In this document: piece after piece, positions 37,707 to 46,563 of the stretch
How the letters are laid out: each line of letters opens with the position of its first letter
Position numbering within the stretch: the first letter of the stretch is position 1
Source: Metabacillus sp. FJAT-52054
GTDB lineage: Bacteria; Bacillota; Bacilli; Bacillales; Bacillaceae
Direction of reading: 5' to 3'
Assembly (NCBI RefSeq): GCF_037201815.1
Contig: NZ_CP147407.1
Location: forward strand, 2,364,723-2,428,722
DNA length: 64,000 nucleotides
Notes under the pieces: generated by a model
The model's input: only the letters and a program-made list of their open reading frames with translations
Told to the model about the DNA's origin: nothing
Database searches by the model: none
Position numbers and translations under genes: made by a program

Positions 37707-38539
37707 GCTGTCGCACCTGCTTTCGAAATTTTTTCAACTGCCCCTTTAACAAGGCTAAGGAAGCTTGATTTTACTTTTTCTGTCGTTTCAATGACTTCAT
37801 CATGAGATAACGGCTGATCCAGGATCCCGGCAGCCATATTGGATATACAGGAAATGCCCAGCACATCAAGGCCAGCGTGGCGAGCTGCAATTACTTCAGG
37901 AACAGTCGACATTCCTACTGCATCCCCGCCAAGAACTCTAAGCATTTTTATTTCTGCAGGAGTTTCATAAACCGGACCTGTATTGGCTACGTAAACACCT
38001 TCCTGTACTTTAATGTTCAGCTCATTTGCCGTTTCCTTCGCTAAAGCACGCAAATCTCTGCTGTATGCCTGTGAAAGATCAGGAAAACGAACACCAAATT
38101 CTTTATCATTCGGACCAATTAAAGGATTGGTCCCCATATTATTAATGTGATCGCTGATTAGCATGAGGTCGCCCGGTTCAAATCCTTCGTTAATACCGCC
38201 CGCTGCATTCGTAACAATCAACGTCTTAACTCCAATTTGCTTCATCACACGTACCGGAAGGACAACTTTTTGCATATCGTACCCTTCATAAAAGTGGAAC
38301 CGGCCCTGCATGGCAATAACGGTTGTGCCTCTCAGCTTTCCGTATACAAGCTGGCCTGCATGCCCTTCTACAGTGGACACAGGAAAACCAGGTATTTCTC
38401 CATATGGAATTTTAACCGGCTCTTCAATTTCATCTGCCAGAACTCCAAGGCCAGATCCAAGGATTAGCCCGATCTCCGGCGCCTGTCCGATTTTCTTTTG
38501 AATATACTCCGCTGCACTGCTCATTTCATTTCGATTCAC
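37703..38539 (-). CDS. pupG: Purine-nucleoside phosphorylase (PNP I type)
   Basis: Cleaves guanosine, inosine and their deoxy forms with phosphate. The 278-residue protein shows LILGSGLGVLADEIE, phosphate-site FPVSTVEGHAGQL and RFHFYEGYDM, VTNAAGGINEGF, and base-site GPVYETPAEIKMLR with MSTVPEVIAARHAGL. The start is GTG after GAGGAGGG. Also called punA. Confidence 0.95.
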   Translation of the reverse strand: MNRNEMSSAAEYIQKKIGQAPEIGLILGSGLGVLADEIEEPVKIPYGEIPGFPVSTVEGHAGQLVYGKLRGTTVIAMQGRFHFYEGYDMQKVVLPVRVMKQIGVKTLIVTNAAGGINEGFEPGDLMLISDHINNMGTNPLIGPNDKEFGVRFPDLSQAYSRDLRALAKETANELNIKVQEGVYVANTGPVYETPAEIKMLRVLGGDAVGMSTVPEVIAARHAGLDVLGISCISNMAAGILDQPLSHDEVIETTEKVKSSFLSLVKGAVEKISKAGATA

Positions 38540-38552
38540 TGCTTAGCCCTCC

Positions 38553-39737
38553 TCATTTTATCTCTTTTAAGAAGCTCGTTCCGTATTCAGGCATCTTCAC
38601 CTTAAAGTTGTCTGCAATGGAAGCCCCAAGATCAGCAAATGTTTTTCTAACCGGTATTTCCTGACCCTGTGTCATCCGCGGACTGTAGGCTAATAATGGA
38701 ACGTATTCTCTCGTATGATCGGTTCCGTGATGGATCGGATCATTGCCATGATCTGCCGTAATCAAGAGCAAATCATCTTCTGTCAATTTTCCAAAAACCT
38801 CCGGAAGACGGGCATCGAACTCCTCGAGTGCTTTTCCATATCCTTCAGGATCGCGGCGGTGGCCAAACAATGCATCAAAGTCCACAAGGTTCAAAAAGCT
38901 GATTCCAGTAAATGGTCGATCCATCACATCAATAAATTGGTCCATTCCATCCATGTTTGATTTCGTCCTGATGGAGTCTGTAATTCCTTCTCCGTCGTAA
39001 ATATCGGAAATTTTCCCAATAGCGATCACATCGTAATCCGCATCCTTCAGCTCATCCAATACCGTTCTGCCAAATGGCTTTAACGCGTAATCATGTCTGT
39101 TTGATGTTCTTGTCCATTTGCCTGGTTCCCCGATGAACGGTCTTGCAATGACCCGTCCCAATTTAAAAGGTTCAGTCATTGTCAGCTTTCTTGCCTTCTC
39201 GCAAATATCATATAATTCGTCAATCGGCACAATCTCTTCGTGAGCAGCAATTTGCAGCACGGAATCAGCGGAGGTGTATACAATTAAATCTCCCGTTTTC
39301 ACATGCTGTTCTCCCAGTTCATCCAGAATTTCTGTACCGGAAGCCGGCTTGTTTCCAATAATTTTTCTGCCTGTTTCCTTTTCAAGCTGATCGGTCAATT
39401 CCTTTGGAAACCCCTCAGGAAAAACCTGGAATGGTTCAGTGATATTCAGCCCCATGATTTCCCAGTGCCCAGTCATTGTATCTTTACCGCTTGAAGCCTC
39501 TTGCATTTTCGTATAAAAAGCCTTTGGCTGCTCCTGAACGGGAATACCTTTTATTTCTCGAATATTGCTAAGCCCGAGCTTGGCCATATTCGGCATATTC
39601 AGGCCGTTCATACGTTCGGCTATGTGCCCTAAAGTATCCGCGCCTTCATCGTTGAAGTCTTTTGCATCCGGTGCTTCCCCAATGCCAACTGAATCAAGGA
39701 CTACAACAAACACCCTTTTATATGTATAGTTACTCAA
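38553..39737 (-). CDS. drm: Phosphopentomutase
   Basis: Converts (deoxy)ribose 1-phosphate to the 5-phosphate, feeding the products of pupG and pdp into central metabolism. The 394-residue alkaline-phosphatase-superfamily protein has the metal/nucleophile site [26 protein letters not shown] with the phosphorylated Thr, and the C-terminal metal site [20 protein letters not shown]. The start is TTG after GAGGAGGG. First gene of the operon; also called deoB. Confidence 0.96.
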   Translation of the reverse strand: MSNYTYKRVFVVVLDSVGIGEAPDAKDFNDEGADTLGHIAERMNGLNMPNMAKLGLSNIREIKGIPVQEQPKAFYTKMQEASSGKDTMTGHWEIMGLNITEPFQVFPEGFPKELTDQLEKETGRKIIGNKPASGTEILDELGEQHVKTGDLIVYTSADSVLQIAAHEEIVPIDELYDICEKARKLTMTEPFKLGRVIARPFIGEPGKWTRTSNRHDYALKPFGRTVLDELKDADYDVIAIGKISDIYDGEGITDSIRTKSNMDGMDQFIDVMDRPFTGISFLNLVDFDALFGHRRDPEGYGKALEEFDARLPEVFGKLTEDDLLLITADHGNDPIHHGTDHTREYVPLLAYSPRMTQGQEIPVRKTFADLGASIADNFKVKMPEYGTSFLKEIK

Positions 39738-39783
39738 TCGAAACCCTCCTCAAAATCGGGATTTATTCTTTACGAAGCCATCC

Positions 39784-39835
39784 TGTCAGAAGTCTGACAA
39801 CCTCATTATAAACCGGTTACAAACTGCCTGACAAT
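39784..39835 (-). promoter_or_regulatory. drm operon promoter with overlapping palindromic operator
   Basis: Minus strand -35 TTGTCA (about 39829-39834), 18-nt spacer and -10 TATAAT (39805-39810). Starting five bases past the -10 is a perfect palindrome TGTCAGA-NN-TCTGACA (39784-39799), which would cover the transcription start. A further TGTCAGG half site overlaps the -35. The regulator is unknown to me; the DeoR site of B. subtilis has a different sequence. Confidence 0.6.
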
Positions 39836-39901
39836 CTTAATCCCGTATATAAGCAGTATTCCTATAATTTCGAGAAGAATGACAACTATTCCCTGGCCAT
39901 A

Positions 39902-39929
39902 AAAAATCCCCTTTCCGAAGAAAGGGGTT
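39902..39929 (-). terminator. Terminator of yqzK-xerD
   Basis: Minus-strand CCCCTTTC-TTCG-GAAAGGGG followed by ATTTTTT, at the xerD stop. Confidence 0.88.
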
Positions 39930-40819
39930 TACGCTCTTGGATGAAACTGCTGATACACATCTTTTAATCTGGTTTTTGTCACATGTGTATAAATTTGTGT
40001 AGTTGAAATATCTGCGTGGCCAAGCATTTCCTGTACAGCCCGCAAATCTGCTCCATTCTCGAGCAGGTGCGTTGCAAATGAATGCCTTAATGTATGAGGT
40101 GTCAATTCCTTTTGAATCCCAGCTTCAAGAGAAATTTTCTTAAGATTCTTCCAGAAACCCTGTCTGGTAATGCGTTTGCCGTGGTGATTCAGAAAAAGAG
40201 CGTCCGTCGTTTCTTTTCTGCTGGCAAGCTTGACACGGCCTTTTTCTAAATAATCATGTATGGCACCGGCCGCTGTACGTCCAATCGGCACGATGCGCTC
40301 TTTGCTTCCTTTCCCAAAGCAGCGGATAAAGCCCATTTCCAAATGCACATCTGCTAAATTAAGCTCCGTCATCTCACTGACACGTATTCCTGTTGCGTAC
40401 ATGAGTTCAAGCATCGCTTTATCTCTGTATCCAAAGGGGGAATTCATGAGCGGCGTGTCCATCAGTTTCTCAACTTCCTCAAGGGATAAAACTTTAGGAA
40501 GGGTCCGTTCAACCTGTGGTGTTTCAATATGGACAGAAGGATCCTGATCAACAGCTCGTTCACGAAGCAGAAATTGATGAAAAGCCCTTATGGAAGCAAT
40601 ATGACGTGCAATGGTCTTACTCGATTTGCCGCTCTCTTTTAGCATCTTTAAAAAATGGATAATGTGGACTCTTGACACCTTATTCAGGCTGTCCAATTCC
40701 TGCCCAGCCCAAAAACGAAGATAATTTTTTAAATCTCTTTCATAGGATACAACGGTATTATGCGATAAACCCCGTTCTACGACCATATAATGAATGAAAT
40801 CTTTCAGCTGATCATTCAC
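39929..40819 (-). CDS. xerD: Site-specific tyrosine recombinase XerD
   Basis: Resolves chromosome dimers at dif with its partner (CodV/XerC). The 296-residue protein has a SAM-like N-terminal domain (about 1-85), then the catalytic domain with Arg in [10 protein letters not shown], Lys region [42 protein letters not shown] (His and the nucleophile Tyr). The start is GTG. B. subtilis calls it ripX. It follows yqzK by 6 nt. Confidence 0.96.
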   Translation of the reverse strand: MNDQLKDFIHYMVVERGLSHNTVVSYERDLKNYLRFWAGQELDSLNKVSRVHIIHFLKMLKESGKSSKTIARHIASIRAFHQFLLRERAVDQDPSVHIETPQVERTLPKVLSLEEVEKLMDTPLMNSPFGYRDKAMLELMYATGIRVSEMTELNLADVHLEMGFIRCFGKGSKERIVPIGRTAAGAIHDYLEKGRVKLASRKETTDALFLNHHGKRITRQGFWKNLKKISLEAGIQKELTPHTLRHSFATHLLENGADLRAVQEMLGHADISTTQIYTHVTKTRLKDVYQQFHPRA

Positions 40820-40825
40820 ATTCCT

Positions 40826-41053
40826 CTACTCCCCATCTGAATAAAAGAAGAAAAGACGGTTCAGCCATTGATCAGGCTGATTCTCAACCATCTTTGTTAC
40901 CTTCAGCGCCGATCCTTCAGGAGGATCATACCGATGGTAATCCTGATACTCTAAGTTAATCCAAATAATAGCATAGTAGAAGAGAATCGTAAATCCAGTA
41001 AAGACGATGAATACTTTAAACATGTCCAGTCCCGTCTGCAAATATCGTTTCAT
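40826..41053 (-). CDS. yqzK: YqzK-like DUF4227 membrane protein
   Basis: A 75-residue protein with one N-terminal membrane helix (about 11-33, DMFKVFIVFTGFTILFYYAII) and a short extracytoplasmic tail rich in aromatic and acidic residues. B. subtilis has YqzK at the same place between fur and ripX. A GGAGGG site precedes the ATG. Function unknown; it is co-transcribed with xerD. Confidence 0.88.
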   Translation of the reverse strand: MKRYLQTGLDMFKVFIVFTGFTILFYYAIIWINLEYQDYHRYDPPEGSALKVTKMVENQPDQWLNRLFFFYSDGE

Positions 41054-41136
41054 GACGCCCTCCGAAGTCTTGTCTCATTTTTTTGATACTTCATTATATG
41101 CCGGAACGCCTTGCTTTTATACGACACGGAAGGCAA

Positions 41137-41171
41137 GAAAAAAGACCTTTCCGTGTAGGGAAAGGTCTTAT
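41137..41171 (-). terminator. Terminator of fur
   Basis: Minus-strand AAGACCTTTCC-CTACAC-GGAAAGGTCTT followed by TTTTC. Confidence 0.88.
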
Positions 41172-41177
41172 GTATTC

Positions 41178-41642
41178 TTATTCGCTTTGTTCCTGATCTT
41201 CTTTTTTCTGCTGGCATTTTACGCAGATTCCGTGGAAGGTAAGACGGTGGTCCATTATTTTAAACTTCCAATCTCTTTCCACGATTTCTTCTACATCCTC
41301 AAGCAAGTCATCTTCAATTTCAGCTACTGCTCCACATTCAATGCACACTAAGTGGTGATGAAAATGAGCTGCTCCCTCTTTTCGCAAATCATAACGGGAT
41401 ACACCATCACCAAAGTTTATTTTATCGATAATTTTCAGTTCAGTCAGTAATTCAAGCGTCCGATAGACCGTTGCTAATCCTATTTCCGGAGATTTTTCCT
41501 TAACGAGGAGGTAAACATCTTCGGCACTCAGATGGTCTTCTTCATGTTCGAGCAAAACCCGAACGGTCGCTTCACGCTGTGGCGTTAACTTATAGCTAGA
41601 AGAATGGAGCTGCTTTTTTATCCGGTCAATGCGGTTTTCCAT
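41178..41642 (-). CDS. fur: Ferric uptake regulator Fur
   Basis: Iron-responsive repressor of siderophore and iron uptake genes. The 154-residue protein has a winged helix (KLTPQREATVRVLLEHEEDHLSAEDVY, recognition around EIGLATVYRTLELL), the HFHHHLVC metal motif and structural zinc pairs CIEC and CVKC. The ATG at 41642 follows GGGAGGAAATC. A perfect PerR box stands about 85 bp upstream, in keeping with PerR control of fur in B. subtilis. Confidence 0.95.
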   Translation of the reverse strand: MENRIDRIKKQLHSSSYKLTPQREATVRVLLEHEEDHLSAEDVYLLVKEKSPEIGLATVYRTLELLTELKIIDKINFGDGVSRYDLRKEGAAHFHHHLVCIECGAVAEIEDDLLEDVEEIVERDWKFKIMDHRLTFHGICVKCQQKKEDQEQSE

Positions 41643-41726
41643 GAACGATTTCCTCCCTCGCCGCTTCCTCAACCATTATAGCAGAAGAGCGAAAGGGTTC
41701 CAACTAAAATAATTACAATTAGAACT

Positions 41727-41741
41727 TTATAATAATTATAA
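41727..41741. promoter_or_regulatory. PerR box upstream of fur
   Basis: TTATAATAATTATAA is a perfect 7-1-7 match to the PerR consensus TTATAATnATTATAA. It lies in the 113-bp gap between spoIIM and fur and predicts peroxide- and metal-dependent control of fur. Confidence 0.8.
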
Positions 41742-41755
41742 AAAGAAAATAACTA

Positions 41756-42406
41756 TTATTTATTAACAAGCTGCACGACAGCCTTCATAAGTTCCGGAGA
41801 AGCAAATGCTTCCAGCACAGATGCTCCAGCAATCATAACCATGATTCCTGCAAACACAGCTGCGTACTTCGAAAAGGATTGAAGCGGAGAGTCAAGCAGA
41901 TTTCTCTTTTTATTTAATAAGTACATGGCAAGTTTAAGAGAAAAAGAGATGGCTGCAGCACTCAGCACGATAAAGGCCGGAATGATCAGAATATTTTGCG
42001 GCAGGATGGAAACAAACGAGAGGACGAACCCATTCCAGCCCATTTGATTAACAAGAAAACCGACGGTAAATCCGACTACCATTCCTTTCAGGAACAGCAT
42101 AATGAGAATAATAGGAAGCCCAATAATGGAAATACCGAGAATCCAAATTAACCCGAGATATTTAATGTTGTGCATAAAGCTTTGCTGAAACATTTCGGTG
42201 GAATCTGCAACTTTTCCGTCCGTAACCTGTCCAAAAAATCGGCTGAGGTAAAAAAACAAGTCTTCCTTCTGTGTGAAGGTCATGCTGTTTACAATGATCG
42301 CGCCGAATATAACCCCCATCATGAACAGTACACATACAAATAAATAAATGGATGATTGCTGTTTTATGTGATTCGCGATGAATACTTTCATCGGCTGTTT
42401 TTTCAT
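41756..42406 (-). CDS. spoIIM: Stage II sporulation protein M
   Basis: Membrane component of the SpoIIDMP peptidoglycan machine that thins the septum and drives engulfment. The 216-residue protein has five hydrophobic helices, starting at [19 protein letters not shown], with [20 protein letters not shown] further on. The ATG at 42406 is eight bases after GGGAGG; the ATG at 42412 sits too close. Order between fur and endoQ is as in B. subtilis except for the intervening PhoX gene. A sigma E promoter lies at 42437. Confidence 0.95.
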   Translation of the reverse strand: MKKQPMKVFIANHIKQQSSIYLFVCVLFMMGVIFGAIIVNSMTFTQKEDLFFYLSRFFGQVTDGKVADSTEMFQQSFMHNIKYLGLIWILGISIIGLPIILIMLFLKGMVVGFTVGFLVNQMGWNGFVLSFVSILPQNILIIPAFIVLSAAAISFSLKLAMYLLNKKRNLLDSPLQSFSKYAAVFAGIMVMIAGASVLEAFASPELMKAVVQLVNK

Positions 42407-42436
42407 ATGCATGTCCTCCCAACCTTAATTTAATAG

Positions 42437-42464
42437 AGTTTATGCGGCTGAAAGGATTGTATGC
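42437..42464 (-). promoter_or_regulatory. Sigma E promoter of spoIIM
   Basis: Minus strand -35 GCATACA (42458-42464), 13-nt spacer and -10 CATAAACT (42437-42444). Same -10 and spacer length as the dacB promoter. Confidence 0.65.
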
Positions 42465-42611
42465 AAGAAAAGCGGCTTTCGCAAATTTTACTGCCATATA
42501 TGTAGGCGGATGGAGAATGTCATTTAAGCATCCGTGCACGTACCTTTCATAACGGCTGGGTGTCCATTTTTCTTTCCGGCCAGCAATTCGTAACGGCACG
42601 CTTTTAAAAAA

Positions 42612-42650
42612 ATAGAAAAGCCCTTAAGGAATTTAATCCTTAAGAGGCTT
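42612..42650 (-). terminator. Terminator of the PhoX-type gene
   Basis: Minus-strand AAGCC-TCTTAAGGA-TTAAAT-TCCTTAAG-GGCTT followed by TTCTATTTTTTT. Confidence 0.8.
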
Positions 42651-42664
42651 CCTAAGTCGGACAT

Positions 42665-45085
42665 TTAGTTTTTCATATAAGCGATGGAGGCTTTATCTGC
42701 ATCAATATAATAGCCTCCGCCAACGTGAAGCTTGTTGCCATCTACAGAATAAACACGCGCCATGCTGCCTTTTTTCAGCGTTTTAGCGGTTTTTCCATCC
42801 TTCATTATAGAAACGTCTTTCTTCAGCATAACCATTCCTTCGTAGTACAAAGCCTTGCGGTCTTGCTTTACGTAGTAGCCATTGCCAACGTTATATTTGC
42901 CGTCTTCCATACCGTACACTCGAATGGCTTCTCCAGCTTTAAGAGTTTTAAATACTTTTCCGTCAGCTGAATACATCTCCATTGACGATTTAAGAAGGAT
43001 TCTTCCGTTATAAACGGCCCCTGCTTCGTCTTTTTTCACATAATAGCTGCCGCCGACATTATAGTAATCTTTCATTTCTCCGTATACCCGGTAGAATCCT
43101 TTTTTAAGAGAAGCTGCTTTTGTCATTGTGCCCGAGGCATCCATTTTATACATTTGTACCGGTTTATTCACGTTCATACGGCCAATCGGATAGTTGTGGA
43201 CAGCGACGCTGCCGGCTTTAACGGATGGGAAACCATCGACATAGCCTACGCCCCCCGTTTTGTTAATCCCGATTTGTTTTTCCATTTCGGCAATCAGCTG
43301 ATCTTTGTTCACCGCAGTGATCGGGAAGTCTTTTAATCCATCCCCTGGATGCTGGAAATTACTTAGCATATAAGAGTGATTCATCATGTTCTCAATCATG
43401 CGAAGACCTGTCGCTTCTGCACCGGCAGGAACCGATAAAAGACGCTCAAGTTTTTTCTTGTCAAGGTCATATGCCCATACAAAATTGTTCGTGTGCATTC
43501 CGCTGTCTTCCCCAATTAAAAGGGCGTTCATTTCAGCTGAATACGTCAGGTTATCCGGATTAGCCACTTTATCAGGATTCGCCGTATTTCCGTAGGCGTC
43601 CGCTTGAGTCATATCTTCACCAGTCAGAAGACCATTGATCGATTTAGCTGCATAGGCACTGTTAATCGGTGCGCCAGTCTGATCTTTTTGTCCTTCTGCA
43701 AGATTTAATTCATAGGTTACACCGGATTTAATTTTCGGCAGCTGGATATGATCTGCAGGCTCTTTTCCTGTTGCATCTTTCTCCATTGTTTTAGACACAT
43801 CAGACATAGCTACATATACTTTATTTTCCTTTGGATTGAACGCCAAACCTTCCATTTTATTCCATTCGGAAGTAGCACCCATCATGGCTGCATAGCGGCG
43901 GGGCTCCAGGAAAGCAGCTGCTTTTTCCATATTTGGTTTCAGCTTCAGGTATTCAGTGTTTGCATTTGCATATGTTTTAACTGCTGTGAAGCCCTCTTTC
44001 GGTGTATCGGAAACTTCAAAAATACTGCTAAATTTTGTACCGCTGTCGATGATCTGCTTCACTTCGGCATCCGTTCCATGGCCCAGGCGAATCCATTCCA
44101 TGTCACCGGAACCCCCATTTTCGGTTCCAGTCTGTTTGAATTTAGACGCATAAAGTGTTCCTGAAGATAGATCTTTTTCCTTATCGGCTACATACATAAA
44201 CATCATCGTATTCCCGCCGTCATCACCGAAAAACGCCGTGCGGTAGTCAGGCATGACCGTCATTTGCTCATGTGAAAAGCGGCCTGTGCTGTAGTGTTTA
44301 ACCACTTCAGTCTCTCCGCCTTCTTTCACTGTAATTTCAGGAATCCAACCATAGTAGTATGGGTTGGCTTTCTTTTCATCTCCGAAGTAAAGCTTAGCGA
44401 AACTGGCTGTTTGTGCATAAGTTTTGGATTTTGTATCTTCGAAGCTTCTGGCATCCGGCTCATATTCCTCTGATCCTAAATGTGTGCCCCACGGAGATAG
44501 AGACCCGTTGCAGGGAATCCAGATTCCGTTCACATCAGAAAAATCGATTTTCTCCACTTTTTCAGGAGTTAATTTCCCCGTTTTTGGATCCTGCTTCATT
44601 TTTGAAAGGGACATGGACGCCGGCACCAGGCCATATGCTGATTTACCTGCAGCATCAAATGTTTGATATTCATAGTGCGTAATCATATAAATTTCATTTC
44701 CTACACGCAGCATGCTGTTGGAATCAGGGGCATCGGAAACGTAAGGAGTCGGTTTTCCTTCAACGCTGTTATCCATAATGACGTTTCCATTCACATCGAT
44801 TGGAGCGCCTGCAGCAATCATTTCTCCTTTGTTCACAGCCACTTTGTCCTCAGATTTGAAGAGGCGGTTATAAGAAAGCGGGTAATTTTCTTTTAGGCCG
44901 TTGCTGTATGTCACTTCGATGGATGCTTTTGTATAAGTGTCCACCATTTCAGGAATCGTCTTTGGTGCCTGCATGCCTTTGTATTCAACCGATTTTACTG
45001 TTACTGGTCCGCTTGCAGCTCCCGCAGAAGTGAAAACCGGTACCATTAAACTAATAGTCAGTGCCGCTGCCATTCTTTTTTTCAT
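42665..45085 (-). CDS. Secreted PhoX-family (DUF839) phosphatase with C-terminal repeats
   Basis: An 806-residue exported protein. After a signal peptide (about 1-25, AAALTISLMVPVFTSAGA) the body shows PhoX hallmarks: IPCNGSLSPWGTHLGSEEYEPD (active-site Cys and Glu pair), GRFSHEQMTVMPDYRTAFFGDDGG, MEGLAFNPKENKVYVAMSD and NPDNLTYS. PhoX enzymes are calcium- and iron-dependent alkaline phosphatases usually exported by the Tat route; this signal lacks a twin arginine. Residues from about 642 to the end hold three 50-58 residue repeats with the pattern Y.VGGSYYVKKD. The ATG at 45085 has AGGGGG six bases before. Absent from the equivalent B. subtilis locus. Confidence 0.85.
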   Translation of the reverse strand: MKKRMAAALTISLMVPVFTSAGAASGPVTVKSVEYKGMQAPKTIPEMVDTYTKASIEVTYSNGLKENYPLSYNRLFKSEDKVAVNKGEMIAAGAPIDVNGNVIMDNSVEGKPTPYVSDAPDSNSMLRVGNEIYMITHYEYQTFDAAGKSAYGLVPASMSLSKMKQDPKTGKLTPEKVEKIDFSDVNGIWIPCNGSLSPWGTHLGSEEYEPDARSFEDTKSKTYAQTASFAKLYFGDEKKANPYYYGWIPEITVKEGGETEVVKHYSTGRFSHEQMTVMPDYRTAFFGDDGGNTMMFMYVADKEKDLSSGTLYASKFKQTGTENGGSGDMEWIRLGHGTDAEVKQIIDSGTKFSSIFEVSDTPKEGFTAVKTYANANTEYLKLKPNMEKAAAFLEPRRYAAMMGATSEWNKMEGLAFNPKENKVYVAMSDVSKTMEKDATGKEPADHIQLPKIKSGVTYELNLAEGQKDQTGAPINSAYAAKSINGLLTGEDMTQADAYGNTANPDKVANPDNLTYSAEMNALLIGEDSGMHTNNFVWAYDLDKKKLERLLSVPAGAEATGLRMIENMMNHSYMLSNFQHPGDGLKDFPITAVNKDQLIAEMEKQIGINKTGGVGYVDGFPSVKAGSVAVHNYPIGRMNVNKPVQMYKMDASGTMTKAASLKKGFYRVYGEMKDYYNVGGSYYVKKDEAGAVYNGRILLKSSMEMYSADGKVFKTLKAGEAIRVYGMEDGKYNVGNGYYVKQDRKALYYEGMVMLKKDVSIMKDGKTAKTLKKGSMARVYSVDGNKLHVGGGYYIDADKASIAYMKN

Positions 45086-45104
45086 GTCCATCCCCCTAAA
45101 AGTA

Positions 45105-45157
45105 TGTAAATGCTTTACACCCTTCATTTAATCAAAGGATTGTAAATTTTTTGTTAC
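45105..45157 (-). promoter_or_regulatory. Candidate Pho boxes upstream of the PhoX-type gene
   Basis: On the minus strand GTAACA (45152-45157) and TTTACA (45141-45146) recur with 11-bp spacing, like PhoP direct repeats (TTnACA-N5-TTnACA). A separate palindrome TGTAAA-NNN-TTTACA (45105-45119) lies nearer the start. This would make the phosphatase phosphate-starvation induced. The rest of the 311-bp gap includes a possible plus-strand transcript. Confidence 0.45.
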
Positions 45158-45345
45158 CTTTTGTATAATTTTATCTAAATTTTCAATCAGCATAACAGCC
45201 TATTTTTAATCTCTTAAACTCAAAATCATGAAAAATCGTGGTTAGAGTAAAAAATTCAATGATCACGAAGGGAAAATGAATAGATAGAAGGAGCTATAAT
45301 GCGGACCTTCCTTAAGGAGTCAGGGACACTCTCTAAATTCGATGC

Positions 45346-45386
45346 AAAAAGGCAGCCGGATCATTTTGCACCGGCTGCCTTTTTCG
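45346..45386. terminator. Bidirectional terminator after endoQ
   Basis: AAAAAGGCAGCCGG-loop-CCGGCTGCCTTTTT with an A run before and a T run after, close to the endoQ stop. Confidence 0.88.
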
Positions 45387-45396
45387 CTTACCTTAT

Positions 45397-46563
45397 TTAC
45401 GTTTGATCAATTCTGCCGTACACACCGCCTCCGCCGCCTAATACAGCAAGCTTCCCAGATCTTGCGTCAGCGATAAGTCCTGCTATCTTTTTAGGAATAA
45501 TACGAGCAAGATCATCCTTCGCAACACGGTGAAGAATATCCATTTCTGTACCGAAATGGTCTTTCAGCTTCATTAGCGTTTTCGGTCCCACTCCTGGTAT
45601 GAATTGAAGAGGTACCTGGTGGATATATGGCGGACGCATGTCTAGATTTCCAGGTGAATTTGCAAGTTCCTTTAGTCGGTCACTGACGCCCTTCACGACT
45701 TTCTTTGAGTGGCATTTTGGGCAGACTGTGACTACATTGGTCATGACTGCACCACAGCCTTCACATACAGTGTGGTGATATTTTCCGAGAAGCGGATTAA
45801 GACCGTAATTTGCAAGGATCGTTCTCCCCTTCTCATTTTTAAGAGCCAGCAGTAATTCTTTAAAGGAAGGTTCCATCAATTGCAGCTTCTGATATTCTCT
45901 TGCTATTTTCCCTGTTGAATGCGCATCTGAATTTGTTACAAAAGGATACTCAGCAAGCTCTGCAATGGCGGACGCCATTTCTGTATCCGCGCTTAAACCC
46001 AATTCCACCGCGTCAATTAAACCCGGATCAAAGACCTCCGTTAATGATGTTTTCACTCCCCTTCCATACAAGCTTTTGTATGGAGTAAAAATATGAGCGG
46101 GAATGAACAATCCGCCCAGCTCTTTGACCTTCATCTGAAGGACTTTTCCTGAAGCATAGACTCTTTGAGAGCTCAGCGTATTATTCTTCATATAGTGTGA
46201 GATCCACTCTGAGAATTCTTTCATTGTTTTTAAGTTCGGAAAATAGACGAGGACATGTATCGGTCCGGAGCAATTTTCGTCATAGATCTCGAGCTCTGAC
46301 CCCAGGATCAGAGTCGTGTTTTGAAATCGGATTCCACCGCCTTCAAGCTCTATGCATACGCCTGCTTTAAGCAGCTTATCTGCCTCTTCGAGAACCTCCG
46401 GAACATGTGCATCGATAATGCCAATCACATCCATCCCCTTCTCTTCACTGGCTGCCGTCAAAACAGAAGAAAGCGTCAAAGCTCTGGAAGCCGTTATCTT
46501 GACCGGTTTTCCCGACATGGAAGAGCCGATATGAACGTGCAGATCGGCAAAAAACTCCTTCAT
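45397..46563 (-). CDS. yqxK: Endonuclease Q family protein (YqxK)
   Basis: PHP-domain DNA repair nuclease; family members cut 5' of deaminated bases (hypoxanthine, uracil) and abasic sites. The 388-residue protein has the PHP motifs DLHVHIGSSMSGK, IDAHVPEV, PAHIFTPY and TNSDAHST, a zinc-finger CEGCG...CPKCH (about 268-290), and a C-terminal helix-hairpin-helix (LQFIPGVGPKTLMKL) for DNA binding. It overlaps nudF by ATGA, coupling two housekeeping damage-control genes. Confidence 0.92.
   Translation of the reverse strand: MKEFFADLHVHIGSSMSGKPVKITASRALTLSSVLTAASEEKGMDVIGIIDAHVPEVLEEADKLLKAGVCIELEGGGIRFQNTTLILGSELEIYDENCSGPIHVLVYFPNLKTMKEFSEWISHYMKNNTLSSQRVYASGKVLQMKVKELGGLFIPAHIFTPYKSLYGRGVKTSLTEVFDPGLIDAVELGLSADTEMASAIAELAEYPFVTNSDAHSTGKIAREYQKLQLMEPSFKELLLALKNEKGRTILANYGLNPLLGKYHHTVCEGCGAVMTNVVTVCPKCHSKKVVKGVSDRLKELANSPGNLDMRPPYIHQVPLQFIPGVGPKTLMKLKDHFGTEMDILHRVAKDDLARIIPKKIAGLIADARSGKLAVLGGGGGVYGRIDQT

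Noticed and set aside
39812..39900. Hydrophobic open frame of about 30 codons on the minus strand between xerD and drm
   Set aside because: It lacks any ATG, GTG or TTG start and overlaps the xerD terminator and the drm promoter; only a frameshift would connect it to an ATG.
39929..40819. Mobile-element integrase
   Set aside because: The tyrosine recombinase is the housekeeping XerD by length, motifs and conserved order beside yqzK and fur; no attachment site or phage genes are near.
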